NCBI GenBank assembly: GCA_964058805.1
Contig: CAXKVV010001033.1
Coordinates: 1-36,888, forward strand
Length of the DNA: 36,888 nucleotides
DNA from: Schoenoplectus triqueter
Taxonomy: Eukaryota > Streptophyta > Magnoliopsida > Poales > Cyperaceae
Direction of reading: 5' to 3'
The position numbers and the translations under genes are program-made. Below are positions 26,182-36,888 of this stretch, piece after piece. Within the stretch, counting starts at the first letter, position 1. Every line of letters starts with the position of its first letter. The notes beneath the pieces are model-generated. The model searched no databases. It saw nothing but the letters and a program-made list of their open reading frames with translations, and had not been told where the DNA came from.

Positions 26182-28563
26182 ATAACTGTAATTTTTCATA
26201 AAACATTAATAAGATACATTTGAAATTGCTGTTTAGACTAGTTGTTTATGATTTTCAAAATTTATTGTCTCATAACTACGTATAATTTCGTCATAATTAA
26301 TATAATTACACCTAATTGTGCCTATTAGAAGATTATCCAATTAATACCTCGATATGAATATTCTACGACACGAAGTTTGCACAAAACATAGGTAAGATGC
26401 ATTAAAAGAACAGCAGTTTAAACTAGATGATTGAGTTTTCTAAATTTTTTTACCGCATAACTACATATAATTTCGTGAAAATTAATATAATTACTTCTAA
26501 TTATGCCTATTAAAAGATTATCTAACTAAAACTTCGATATAAATATTCTATGATGCAAATTTGGCACAAAACATAAGTAGATGCATTAAAAACTGCTGTT
26601 TAAACAAGTTGTTTGACTCTTTTTTTAATTTTTGGCCGCATAAACACACGTAATTTCATACGAATTCATATAAGCACTCCTAATCATGTCTATTATAAGA
26701 TTGTTCAATTAACGCTTCGATATGAATATTCTACGACACTATTTTTCCCAAAACATAAGTAAGATGCATTAGAAACAGCTATTTAAAAAAAGTTATTTGA
26801 GTATTTCAATATTTTTGTCCCCATAACTACACATAATTCGGTGAAAATTAACATAATCACTCCTAATTATGTCTGTAAAAAGATTATCTAACAAACACTT
26901 CAACATGAACACTCTACAACACTAATTCTGCACAAAACATAACTGGGAGGCTTTAAAAACAGCTGTTTAAACAAAGTTGTTGGGGTTTTTTTAAAATTTT
27001 CGGCCGCATAATTACACATAATTTCTTATAAATTAATATAATTACTCCTAACATGCCTATTATAAGATCTTCTAGTTAAAACATCGATATGAATATTCTA
27101 CGATACTAATTTTACATAAAACATAAGTAAGATGCATTAAAAACATATGTTTAAACAAGTTGTTTGATTTTTAAGAATTGTTGGCCGCATAACTGCACAT
27201 AATTTCTTATAAATTACTATAATTACTCCTAAATATGTCTATAGTAAGATTTTCCTATTAAAACTTCGAGATGAATGTTGTACAACACTAAATTTGCACA
27301 AAACATAAGTAAGATGCATTAAAAACTGCTATTTAAATAAGTTGTTTGATCGTTCCAAATTTTTTGGCTGCATAACTGTACATAATTTCGTATAAATTAA
27401 TATAATTACTATTAATCATGTCTTTCAGATGATTTTTCAATGAACACGTTGATATGAATATTCTACGATACTAATTTTTCACAAAACATAAGTAAGATAC
27501 TTTAGAAACTGCTATTTAAAAAAAAAAATTGTTTGAGTTTTTAACATTTTTGCTCTCATAACTACACATAATCTCATGGAAATTAATATAACTACTCCTA
27601 ATTACGCCTATTATGAAATTGTCCAATTAAAACTTCGATATGAATATTCTACAACGCCATTTTTGCACAAAACATAAGTAAGATGCGTTAAAAACTGCTG
27701 TTTAAACAAGTTGTTTGGCTTTATGAAAAATTTTGGCCGCACAACTACACATAATGTCGTGCAAATTAAAATAATTACTCCTGATTACGCCTATTATAAG
27801 ATTGTCCTATTAAAATTTCGATATGAATATTCTATGACGCTAATTCCGCGCAAAACATAAGTAACATGCATTAAAAACTGCTGTTTGAACAAGTTGTTTG
27901 AGTTTTTCATAATTTCTGACCGCATAACTACATATAATTTCGTGCAAATTAATACGATCACTCTTCATTACGCCTATTATAAAATTGTCCAATTAGAACT
28001 TCGATATGAATATTATATAATGCTAATATTGCACAAAACATAAGTAAGATGCCCTTAAAACCGCTGTTTAAACAAGTTGTTTGGCTTTATGAATTTTTAT
28101 GGCCACATAACTACACATAATTTGGTGAGAATTAATATAATTACTCCTAATTATGCCTATTATAAGATTGTTCAATTAACACTTCAAAATGAAAATTTTA
28201 GGGCACTATATTTCCACAAAACATAAGTAAGATGCATTAGAAACTGCTATTTAAAAAAGTTAAGTTTTCCAACATTTTTGGGTTCATAACTACATATAAT
28301 TTCGTGAGAATTAATATAATAAGTCCTAATTATGCCAATTAAAATATTAGCCGATTAGCACTTCGATGTGAACATTCTACGAGACTATGTTTGCATAAGA
28401 CATAAGTAGGATGCATTAGAAACATCTGTTTAAACAAGTTGTTTGAGTTTTTTTAAAAAAAATTGGCTGCATAACTAGACATAATTTCACGCAAATTAAT
28501 ATAATTACTCCTAATTATGCCTATTATATGATTTTCCAATTAACGCTCCAATATGAATATCCT
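26182..28563. repeat. HOR unit 12, class C, 2382 bp
   Basis: GAATTC at 26662-26667. First unit with TTTGGTGAGAATT in monomer 11 (near 28121), which continues through unit 15, and first with T7 before the A8 run at the end of monomer 12. AGATACTTT in monomer 7 is private. Confidence 0.95.
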
Positions 28564-30945
28564 ATAACTGTAATTTTTCATAAAACATTAATAAGATACA
28601 TTTGAAATTGCTGTTTAGACTAGTTGTTTATGATTTTCAAAATTTATTGTCTCATAACTACGTATAATTTCGTCATAATTAATATAATTACACCTAATTG
28701 TGCCTATTAGAAGATTATCCAATTAATACCTCGATATGAATATTCTACGACACGAAGTTTGCACAAAACATAGGTAAGATGCATTAAAAGAACAGCAGTT
28801 TAAACTAGATGATTGAGTTTTCTAAATTTTTTTACCGCATAACTACATATAATTTCGTGAAAATTAATATAATTACTTCTAATTATGCCTATTAAAAGAT
28901 TATCTAACTAAAACTTCGATATAAATATTCTATGATGCAAATTTGGCACAAAACATAAGTAGATGCATTAAAAACTGCTGTTTAAACAAGTTGTTTGACT
29001 CTTTTTTTAATTTTTGGCCGCATAAACACACATAATTTCATACGAATTCATATAAGCACTCCTAATCATGTCTATTATAAGATTGTTCAATTAACGCTTC
29101 GATATGAATATTCTACGACACTATTTTTCCCAAAACATAAGTAAGATGCATTAGAAACAGCTATTTAAAAAAAGTTATTTGAGTATTTCAATATTTTTGT
29201 CCCCATAACTACACATAATTCGGTGAAAATTAACGTAATCACTCCTAATTATGTCTGTAAAAAGATTATGTAACAAACACTTCAACATGAACACTCTACA
29301 ACACTAATTCTGCACAAAACATAACTGGGAGGCTTTAAAAACAGCTGTTTAAACAAAGTTGTTGGGGTTTTTTTAAAATTTTCGGCCGCATAATTACACA
29401 TAATTTCTTATAAATTAATATAATTACTCCTAACATGCCTATTATAAGATCTTCTAGTTAAAACATCGATATGAATATTCTACGATACTAATTTTACATA
29501 AAACATAAGTAAGATGCATTAAAAACATATGTTTAAACAAGTTGTTTGATTTTTAAGAATTGTTGGCCGCATAACTGCACATAATTTCTTATAAATTACT
29601 ATAATTACTCCTAAATATGTCTATAGTAAGATTTTCCTATTAAAACTTAGAGATGAATGTTGTACAACACTAAATTTGCACAAAACATAAGTAAGATGCA
29701 TTAAAAACTGCTATTTAAATAAGTTGTTTGATCGTTCCAAATTTTTTGGCTGCATAACTGTACATAATTTCGTATAAATTAATATAATTACTATTAATCA
29801 TGTCTTTCAGATGATTTTTCAATGAACACGTTGATATGAATATTCTACGATACTAATTTTTCACAAAACATAAGTAAGATGCTTTAGAAACTGCTATTTA
29901 AAAAAAAAAATTGTTTGAGTTTTTAACATTTTTGCTCTCATAACTACACATAATCTCATGGAAATTAATATAACTACTCCTAATTACGCCTATTATGAAA
30001 TTGTCCAATTAAAACTTCGATATGAATATTCTACAACGCCATTTTTGCACAAAACATAAGTAAGATGCGTTAAAAACTGCTGTTTAAACAAGTTGTTTGG
30101 CTTTATGAAAAATTTTGGCCGCACAACTACACATAATGTCGTGCAAATTAAAATAATTACTCCTGATTACGCCTATTATAAGATTGTCCTATTAAATTTT
30201 CGATATGAATATTCTATGACGCTAATTCCGCGCAAAACATAAGTAACATGCATTAAAAACTGCTGTTTGAACAAGTTGTTTGAGTTTTTCATAATTTCTG
30301 ACCGCATAACTACATATAATTTCGTGCAAATTAATACGATCACTCTTCATTACGCCTATTATAAAATTGTCCAATTAGAACTTCGATATGAATATTATAT
30401 AATGCTAATATTGCACAAAACATAAGTAAGATGCCCTTAAAACCGCTGTTTAAACAAGTTGTTTGGCTTTATGAATTTTTATGGCCACATAACTACACAT
30501 AATTTGGTGAGAATTAATATAATTACTCCTAATTATGCCTATTATAAGATTGTTCAATTAACACTTCAAAATGAAAATTTTAGGGCACTATATTTCCACA
30601 AAACATAAGTAAGATGCATTAGAAACTGCTATTTAAAAAAGTTAAGTTTTCCAACATTTTTGGGTTCATAACTACATATAATTTCGTGAGAATTAATATA
30701 ATAAGTCCTAATTATGCCAATTAAAATATTAGCCGATTAGCACTTCGATGTGAACATTCTACGAGACTATGTTTGCATAAGACATAAGTAGGATGCATTA
30801 GAAACATCTGTTTAAACAAGTTGTTTGAGTTTTTTTAAAAAAAATTGGCTGCATAACTAGACATAATTTCACGCAAATTAATATAATTACTCCTAATTAT
30901 GCCTATTATATGATTTTCCAATTAACGCTCCAATATGAATATCCT
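28564..30945. repeat. HOR unit 13, class C, 2382 bp
   Basis: GAATTC at 29044-29049. It breaks the A-B-B-A-C-C order, where class A would be expected. ACACATAATTTCATACG and TTAACGTAATC (29231-29240) are shared with unit 15 but not with unit 14. CTTAGAGATG in monomer 6 starts here and continues to the window end. CTATTAAATTTTCG in monomer 9 is private. Confidence 0.95.
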
Positions 30946-33328
30946 ATAACTGTAATTTTTCATAAAACATTAATAAGATACATTTGAAATTGCTGTTTAG
31001 ACTAGTTGTTTATGATTTTCAAAATTTATTGTCTCATAACTACGTATAATTTCGTCATAATTAATATAATTACACCTAATTGTGCCTATTAGAAGATTAT
31101 CCAATTAATACCTCGATATGAATATTCTACGACACGAAGTTTGCACAAAACATAGGTAAGATGCATTAAAAGAACAGCAGTTTAAACTAGATGATTGAGT
31201 TTTCTAAATTTTTTTACCGCATAACTACATATAATTTCGTGAAAATTAATATAATTACTTCTAATTATGCCTATTAAAAGATTATCTAACTAAAACTTCG
31301 ATATAAATATTCTATGATGCAAATTTGGCACAAAACATAAGTAGATGCATTAAAAACTGCTGTTTAAACAAGTTGTTTGACTCTTTTTTTAATTTTTGGC
31401 CGCATAAACACACGTAATTTCATACGAATTCATATAAGCACTCCTAATCATGTCTATTATAAGATTGTTCAATTAACGCTTCGATATGAATATTCTACGA
31501 CACTATTTTTCCCAAAACATAAGTAAGATGCATTAGAAACAGCTATTTAAAAAAAGTTATTTGAGTATTTCAATATTTTTGTCCCCATAACTACACATAA
31601 TTCGGTGAAAATTAACATAATCACTCCTAATTATGTCTGTAAAAAGATTATGTAACAAACACTTCAACATGAACACTCTACAACACTAATTCTGCACAAA
31701 ACATAACTCGGAGGCTTTAAAAACAGCTGTTTAAACAAAGTTGTTGGGGTTTTTTTAAAATTTTCGGCCGCATAATTACACATAATTTCTTATAAATTAA
31801 TATAATTACTCCTAACATGCCTATTATAAGATCTTCTAGTTAAAACATCGATATGAATATTCTACGATACTAATTTTACATAAAACATAAGTAAGATGCA
31901 TTAAAAACATATGTTTAAACAAGTTGTTTGATTTTTAAGAATTGTTGGCCGCATAACTGCACATAATTTCTTATAAATTACTATAATTACTCCTAAATAT
32001 GTCTATAGTAAGATTTTCCTATTAAAACTTAGAGATGAATGTTGTACAACACTAAATTTGCACAAAACATAAGTAAGATGCATTAAAAACTGCTATTTAA
32101 ATAAGTTGTTTGATCGTTCCAAATTTTTTGGCTGCATAACTGTACATAATTTCGTATAAATTAATATAATTACTATTAATCATGTCTTTCAGATGATTTT
32201 TCAATGAACACGTTGATATGAATATTCTACGATACTAATTTTTCACAAAACATAAGTAAGATGCTTTAGAAACTGCTATTTAAAAAAAAAAAATTGTTTG
32301 AGTTTTTAACATTTTTGCTCTCATAACTACACATAATCTCATGGAAATTAATATAACTACTCCTAATTACGCCTATTATGAAATTGTCCAATTAAAACTT
32401 CGATATGAATATTCTACAATGCCATTTTTGCACAAAACATAAGTAAGATGCGTTAAAAACTGCTGTTTAAACAAGTTGTTTGGCTTTATGAAAAATTTTG
32501 GCCGCACAACTACACATAATGTCGTGCAAATTAAAATAATTACTCCTGATTACGCCTATTATAAGATTGTCCTATTAAAATTTCGATATGAATATTCTAT
32601 GACGCTAATTCCGCGCAAAACATAAGTAACATGCATTAAAAACTGCTGTTTGAACAAGTTGTTTGAGTTTTTCATAATTTCTGACCGCATAACTACATAT
32701 AATTTCGTGCAAATTAATACGATCACTCTTCATTACGCCTATTATAAAATTGTCCAATTAGAACTTCGATATGAATATTATATAATGCTAATATTGCACA
32801 AAACATAAGTAAGATGCCCTTAAAACCGCTGTTTAAACAAGTTGTTTGGCTTTATGAATTTTTATGGCCACATAACTACACATAATTTGGTGAGAATTAA
32901 TATAATTACTCCTAATTATGCCTATTATAAGATTGTTCAATTAACACTTCAAAATGAAAATTTTAGGGCACTATATTTCCACAAAACATAAGTAAGATGC
33001 ATTAGAAACTGCTATTTAAAAAAGTTAAGTTTTCCAACATTTTTGGGTTCATAACTACATATAATTTCGTGAGAATTAATATAATAAGTCCTAATTATGC
33101 CAATTAAAATATTAGCCGATTAGCACTTCGATGTGAACATTCTACGAGACTATGTTTGCATAAGACATAAGTAGGATGCATTAGAAACATCTGTTTAAAC
33201 AAGTTGTTTGAGTTTTTTTAAAAAAAATTGGCTGCATAACTAGACATAATTTCACGCAAATTAATATAATTACTCCTAATTATGCCTATTATATGATTTT
33301 CCAATTAACGCTCCAATATGAATATCCT
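30946..33328. repeat. HOR unit 14, class C, 2383 bp
   Basis: GAATTC at 31426-31431. Longest unit, partly because of its 12-base A-run. CACGTAATTTCATACG and AACATAATC separate it from units 13 and 15. ATAACTCGGAGG (monomer 4) and CTACAATGCC (monomer 8) are private. Confidence 0.95.
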
Positions 33329-35705
33329 ATAACTGTAATTTTTCATAAAACATTAATAAGATACATTTGAAATTGCTGTTTAGACTAGTTGTTTATGATT
33401 TTCAAAATTTATTGTCTCATAACTACGTATAATTTCGTCATAATTAATATAATTACACCTAATTGTGCCTATTAGAAGATTATCCAATTAATACCTCGAT
33501 ATGAATATTCTACGACACGAAGTTTGCACAAAACATAGGTAAGATGCATTAAAAGAACAGCAGTTTAAACTAGATGATTGAGTTTTCTAAATTTTTTTAC
33601 CGCATAACTACATATAATTTCGTGAAAATTAATATAATTACTTCTAATTATGCCTATTAAAAGATTATCTAACTAAAACTTCGATATAAATATTCTATGA
33701 TGCAAATTTGGCACAAAACATAAGTAGATGCATTAAAAACTGCTGTTTAAACAAGTTGTTTGACTCTTTTTTTAATTTTTGGCCGCATAAACACACATAA
33801 TTTCATACGAATTCATATAAGCACTCCTAATCATGTCTATTATAAGATTGTTCAATTAACGCTTCGATATGAATATTCTACGACACTATTTTTCCCAAAA
33901 CATAAGTAAGATGCATTAGAAACAGCTATTTAAAAAAAGTTATTTGAGTATTTCAATATTTTTGTCCCCATAACTACACATAATTCGGTGAAAATTAACG
34001 TAATCACTCCTAATTATGTCTGTAAAAAGATTATGTAACAAACACTTCAACATGAACACTCTACAACACTAATTCTGCACAAAACATAACTGGGAGGCTT
34101 TAAAAACAGCTGTTTAAACAAAGTTGTTGGGGTGTTTTTAAAATTTTCGGCCGCATAATTACACATAATTTCTTATAAATTAATATAATTACTCCTAACA
34201 TGCCTATTATAAGATCTTCTAGTTAAAACATCGATATGAATATTCTACGATACTAATTTTACATAAAACATAAGTAAGATGCATTAAAAACATATGTTTA
34301 AACAAGTTGTTTGATTTTTAAGAATTGTTGGCCGCATAACTGCACATAATTTCTTATAAATTACTATAATTACTCCTAAATATGTCTATAGTAAGATTTT
34401 CCTATTAAAACTTAGAGATGAATGTTGTACAACACTAAATTTGCACAAAACATAAGTAAGATGCATTAAAAACTGCTATTTAAATAAGTTGTTTGATCGT
34501 TCTAAATTTTTTGGCTGCATAACTGTACATAATTTCATATAAATTAATATAATTACTATTAATCATGTCTTTCAGATGATTTTTCAATGAACACGTTGAT
34601 ATGAATATTCTACGATACTAATTTTTCGAAAAACATAAGTAAGATGCTTTAGAAACTGCTATTAAAAAAAATTGTTTGAGTTTTTAACATTTTTGCTCTC
34701 ATAACTACACATAATCTCATGGAAATTAATATAACTACTCCTAATTATGCCTATTATGAAATTATCCAATTAAAACTTCGATATGAATATTATATAACGT
34801 CATTTTTGCACAAAACATAAGTAAGATGCGTTAAAAACTGCTGTTTAAACAAGTTGTTTGGCTTTATGAAAAATTATGGCCGCACAACTACACATATTTT
34901 CGTGCAAATTAAAATAATTACTCCTGATTACGCCTATTATAAGATTGTCCTATTAAAATTTCGATATGAATATTCTATGACGCTAATTCCGCGCAAAACA
35001 TAAGTAACATGCATTAAAAACTGCTGTTTCAACAAGTTGTTTGAGTTTTTCATAATTTCTGACCGCATAACTACATATAATTTCGTGCAAATTAATACGA
35101 TCACTCTTCATTACGCCTATTATAAAATTGTCCAATTAGAACTTCGATATGAATATTATATAATGCTAATATTGCACAAAACATAAGTAAGATGCCCTTA
35201 AAACCGCAGTTTAAATAAGTTGTTTGGCTTTATGAATTTTTATGGCCACATAACTACACATAATTTGGTGAGAATTAATATAATTATTCCTAATTATGCC
35301 TATTATAAGATTGTTCAATTAACACTTCAAAATGAAAATTTTAGGGCACTATATTTCCACAAAACATAAGTAAGATGCATTAGAAACTGCTATTTAAAAA
35401 AGTTAAGTTTTCCAACATTTTTGGGTTCATAACTACATATAATTTCGTGAGAATTAATATAATAACTCCTAATTATGCCAATTAAAATATTAGCCGATTA
35501 GCACTTCGGTGTGAACATTCTACGAGACTATGTTTGCATAAGACATAAGTAGGATGCATTAGAAACATCTGTTTAAACAAGTTGTTTGAGTTTTTTAAAA
35601 AAAATTGGCTGCATAACTAGACATAATTTCACGCAAATTAATATAATTACTCCTAATTATGCCTATTATATGATTTTCCAATTAACGCTCCAATATGAAT
35701 ATCCT
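33329..35705. repeat. HOR unit 15, class C, 2377 bp, diverging from monomer 4 on
   Basis: GAATTC at 33809-33814. The first 800 bp follow unit 13. From about 34.13 kb private changes become frequent: GGGGTGTTTTTA, TTCTAAAT, TTTCATATAAATT, TTTTTCGAAAAAC, a shortened A8 run (34664-34671), ATTATATAACGTC, CACATATTTTCG, GTTTCAACAAG, CCGCAGTTTAAATAAG and CTTCGGTGTG. It is the shortest complete unit. Confidence 0.95.
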
Positions 35706-36888
35706 ATAACTGTAATTTTTTATAAAACATTAATAAGATACATTTGAAATTGCTGTTTAGACTAGTTGTTTAAGATTTTTAAAATTTATTGTCTCATAAC
35801 TACATATAATTTCGTCATAATTAATATAATTACGCCTAATTGTGCCTATTAGAAGATTATCCAATTAATACCTCGATATGAATATTCTACGACACGAAGT
35901 TTGCACAAAACATAGGTAAGATGCATTAAAAGAACAGCAGTTTAAACTAGATGATTGAGTTTTCTAAATTTTTTACCGCATAACTATATATAATTTCGTG
36001 AAAATTAATATAATTACTTCTAATTATGCCTATTAAAAGATTATCTAACTAAAACTTCGATATAAATATTCTATGATGCAAATTTGGCACAAAACATAAG
36101 TAGATGCATTAAAAACTGCTGTTTAAACAAGTTGTTTGACTCTTTTTTTAATTTTTGGCCGCATAAACACACATAATTTCATGCGAATTCATATAAGCAC
36201 TCCTAATCATGTCTATTATAAGATTGTTCAATTAACGCTTCGATATGAATATTCTACGACACTATTTTTCCCAAAACATAAGTAAGATGTATTAGAAACA
36301 GCTATTTAAAAAAAGTTATTTGAGTATTTCAATATTTTTGTCCCCATAACTACACATAATTCGGTGAAAATTAACATAATCACTCCTAATTTTGTCTGTA
36401 AAAAGATTATCTAACAAACACTTCAACATGAACACTCCACTAATTCTGCACAAAACATAACTGGGAGGCTTTAAAAACAGCTGTTTAAACAAAGTTGTTG
36501 GAGTTTTTTTAAAATTTTCGGCCGCATAATTATACATAATTTCTTATAAATTAATATAATTACTCCTAACATGCCTATTATAAGATCTTCTAGTTAAAAC
36601 ATCGATATGAATATTCTACGATACTAATTTTACATAAAACATAAGTAAGATGCATTAAAAACATATGTTTAAACAAGTTGTTTGATTTTTAAGAATTGTT
36701 GGCCGCATAACTGCACATAATTTCTTATAAATTACTATAATTACTCCTAAATATGTCTATAGTAAGATTTTCCTATTAAAACTTAGAGATGAATGTTGTA
36801 CAACACTAAATTTGCACAAAACATAAGTAAGATGCATTAAAAACTGCTATTTAAATAAGTTGTTTGATCGTTCTAAATTTTTTGGCTG
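34131..36888. repeat. Diverged right-hand part of the array
   Basis: From the GGGGTGTTTTTA change in unit 15 to the window end, private substitutions, short deletions and altered anchors are visibly denser than anywhere to the left. TTCTAAAT at 34501 recurs in unit 16 (about 36871), so some changes are shared by the last two units. This fits the approach to an array edge or to an older, less homogenised sub-array. Confidence 0.7.
35706..36888. repeat. HOR unit 16, partial (cut by window end), diverged
   Basis: GAATTC at 36185-36190. The tail of monomer 13 and monomers 1-6 are present; the window stops at the start of monomer 7. It mixes marks of classes: TTTCATGCG and TTGGAG as in class A, but CATATG, GATACTAAT and TTGTTTG in monomer 5 as in B/C. 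It has many private changes (TTTTTTATAAAAC, TTTAAGATTTTTAAAA, ACTATATATAAT, AGATGTATTAG, CCTAATTTTGTC) and a 5-bp deletion at 36437/36438. Confidence 0.93.

Larger units (their letters stand above)
14283..28563. repeat. Supra-HOR block 2 (units 7-12, order A B B A C C)
   Basis: This block repeats the unit-class order of the first. The rare variants also pair up. Units 1 and 7 share TATATAAA in monomer 3 and CATATAATTCGG in monomer 4. Units 4 and 10 share GCAAAAAACATAACTGGG and AATTTTTTATAAATT. Units 5 and 11 share GATGCAAAT and ATTATGTAAC. The match weakens from about 25.55 kb, in unit 11 monomer 10, where TATAATTTCG replaces TATCATTTCG; units 11 (second half) and 12 resemble the downstream units more than units 5 and 6. 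The duplicated segment may therefore end near 25.5 kb rather than at 28,563. Confidence 0.75.
1..36888. repeat. Satellite array, 13-monomer higher-order repeat, 15.5 units
   Basis: The entire window is a head-to-tail array of about 183-bp AT-rich monomers in one orientation. A typical monomer has, in order: an ATAACTACACATAATTTCGT block, a TTAATATAATTACTCCTAAT block, a CCTATTATAAGATT block, CTTCGATATGAATATTC, a CACAAAACATAAGTAAGATG block, TGTTTAAACAAGTTGTTTG, then a variable T/A-rich stretch ending GGCCGC. Monomers within a unit are clearly diverged, while equivalent monomers 2,380 bp apart are nearly identical; this defines a higher-order repeat of 13 monomers. No gene, RNA gene, transposon or non-satellite insertion interrupts it. 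The structure matches eukaryotic centromeric or pericentromeric satellites in general. The family and host are not recognised, and a centromeric role is inferred from architecture only. Confidence 0.97.

Noticed and set aside
481..36190. EcoRI sites at 2.38-kb spacing as a cloning artefact
   Set aside because: The site lies inside monomer 3 and the flanking sequence is continuous homologous satellite in every unit, so it is a natural register mark.
36316..36537. Minus-strand ORF of 73 codons as a real gene
   Set aside because: It lies inside satellite repeats, is absent from the 15 homologous units because the frame is closed there, has no recognisable domain, and is explained by a 5-bp deletion.
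1..36888. CRISPR array
   Set aside because: Period is about 183 bp with no short conserved repeat separated by unrelated spacers; all parts of the monomer are homologous between copies, and no cas gene is present.
1..36888. Bacterial origin iterons, or AT-rich plasmid or organelle DNA
   Set aside because: Iterons are about 20 bp and few. A 36.9-kb nested HOR with no genes does not fit a bacterial, plasmid or organelle genome.
1..36888. TATAAT/TATAAA-like promoters and T-runs as terminators
   Set aside because: Such strings are expected everywhere in DNA this AT-rich, are repeated in each monomer, and have no gene next to them.
1..36888. LTR or tandem transposon array as the source of the 2.38-kb period
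   Set aside because: The unit is fully made of 13 related monomers, with no coding remnant, terminal repeat, primer-binding site or target-site duplication.
1..36888. Assignment to a named host or known satellite family
   Set aside because: The monomer is not one I recognise, and monomer lengths near 170-185 bp occur in many plants and animals, so length is not diagnostic.

Overview
The whole 36,888-base window is tandem satellite DNA. I see no credible gene, RNA gene, transposon or CRISPR array in it. The sequence is very AT-rich; lines I counted by hand are about 22-30% G+C. It is built from diverged monomers of about 183 bp. Thirteen of these (179-186 bp each) form a higher-order repeat (HOR) unit of about 2,380 bp. 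Fifteen complete HOR units and one partial unit run head to tail in the same orientation. This is the architecture of a eukaryotic centromeric or pericentromeric satellite. I do not recognise the monomer family, so I cannot name the organism or say whether it is plant or animal.

Layout. HOR units begin at 1, 2380, 4760, 7140, 9520, 11902, 14283, 16662, 19041, 21420, 23801, 26182, 28564, 30946, 33329 and 35706 (the last is cut by the window end). Unit lengths are 2,377-2,383 bp. Each unit has one GAATTC, one AGATCT and one ATCGAT that I can find, so these act as register marks. Much of the length variation between units comes from an A-run in monomer 7 (8-12 A) and from one-base indels.

The units are not equally related. 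By diagnostic variants they fall into classes A (units 1, 4, 7, 10), B (2, 3, 8, 9) and C (5, 6, 11-15). Units 1-12 therefore read A B B A C C A B B A C C, a third repeat level of about 14,281 bp. Unit 1 is closer to unit 7, 14 kb away, than to its neighbour unit 2, which points to a recent multi-unit duplication. From unit 13 the pattern stops. From about 34.1 kb to the right end, private substitutions and small deletions accumulate, as expected near the edge of a homogenised array or at a junction with an older one.

Functionally the sequence can be read only as structural DNA. The monomers carry recurrent short dyads (TGTTTAAACA, the overlapping AAACAA-G-TTGTTT, and GAATATTC). I see no CENP-B box. 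Two variant monomers keep the first palindrome through paired changes on both arms. The only ORF of note (73 codons, minus strand, 36316-36537) is opened by a 5-bp deletion in the last unit and is judged spurious.
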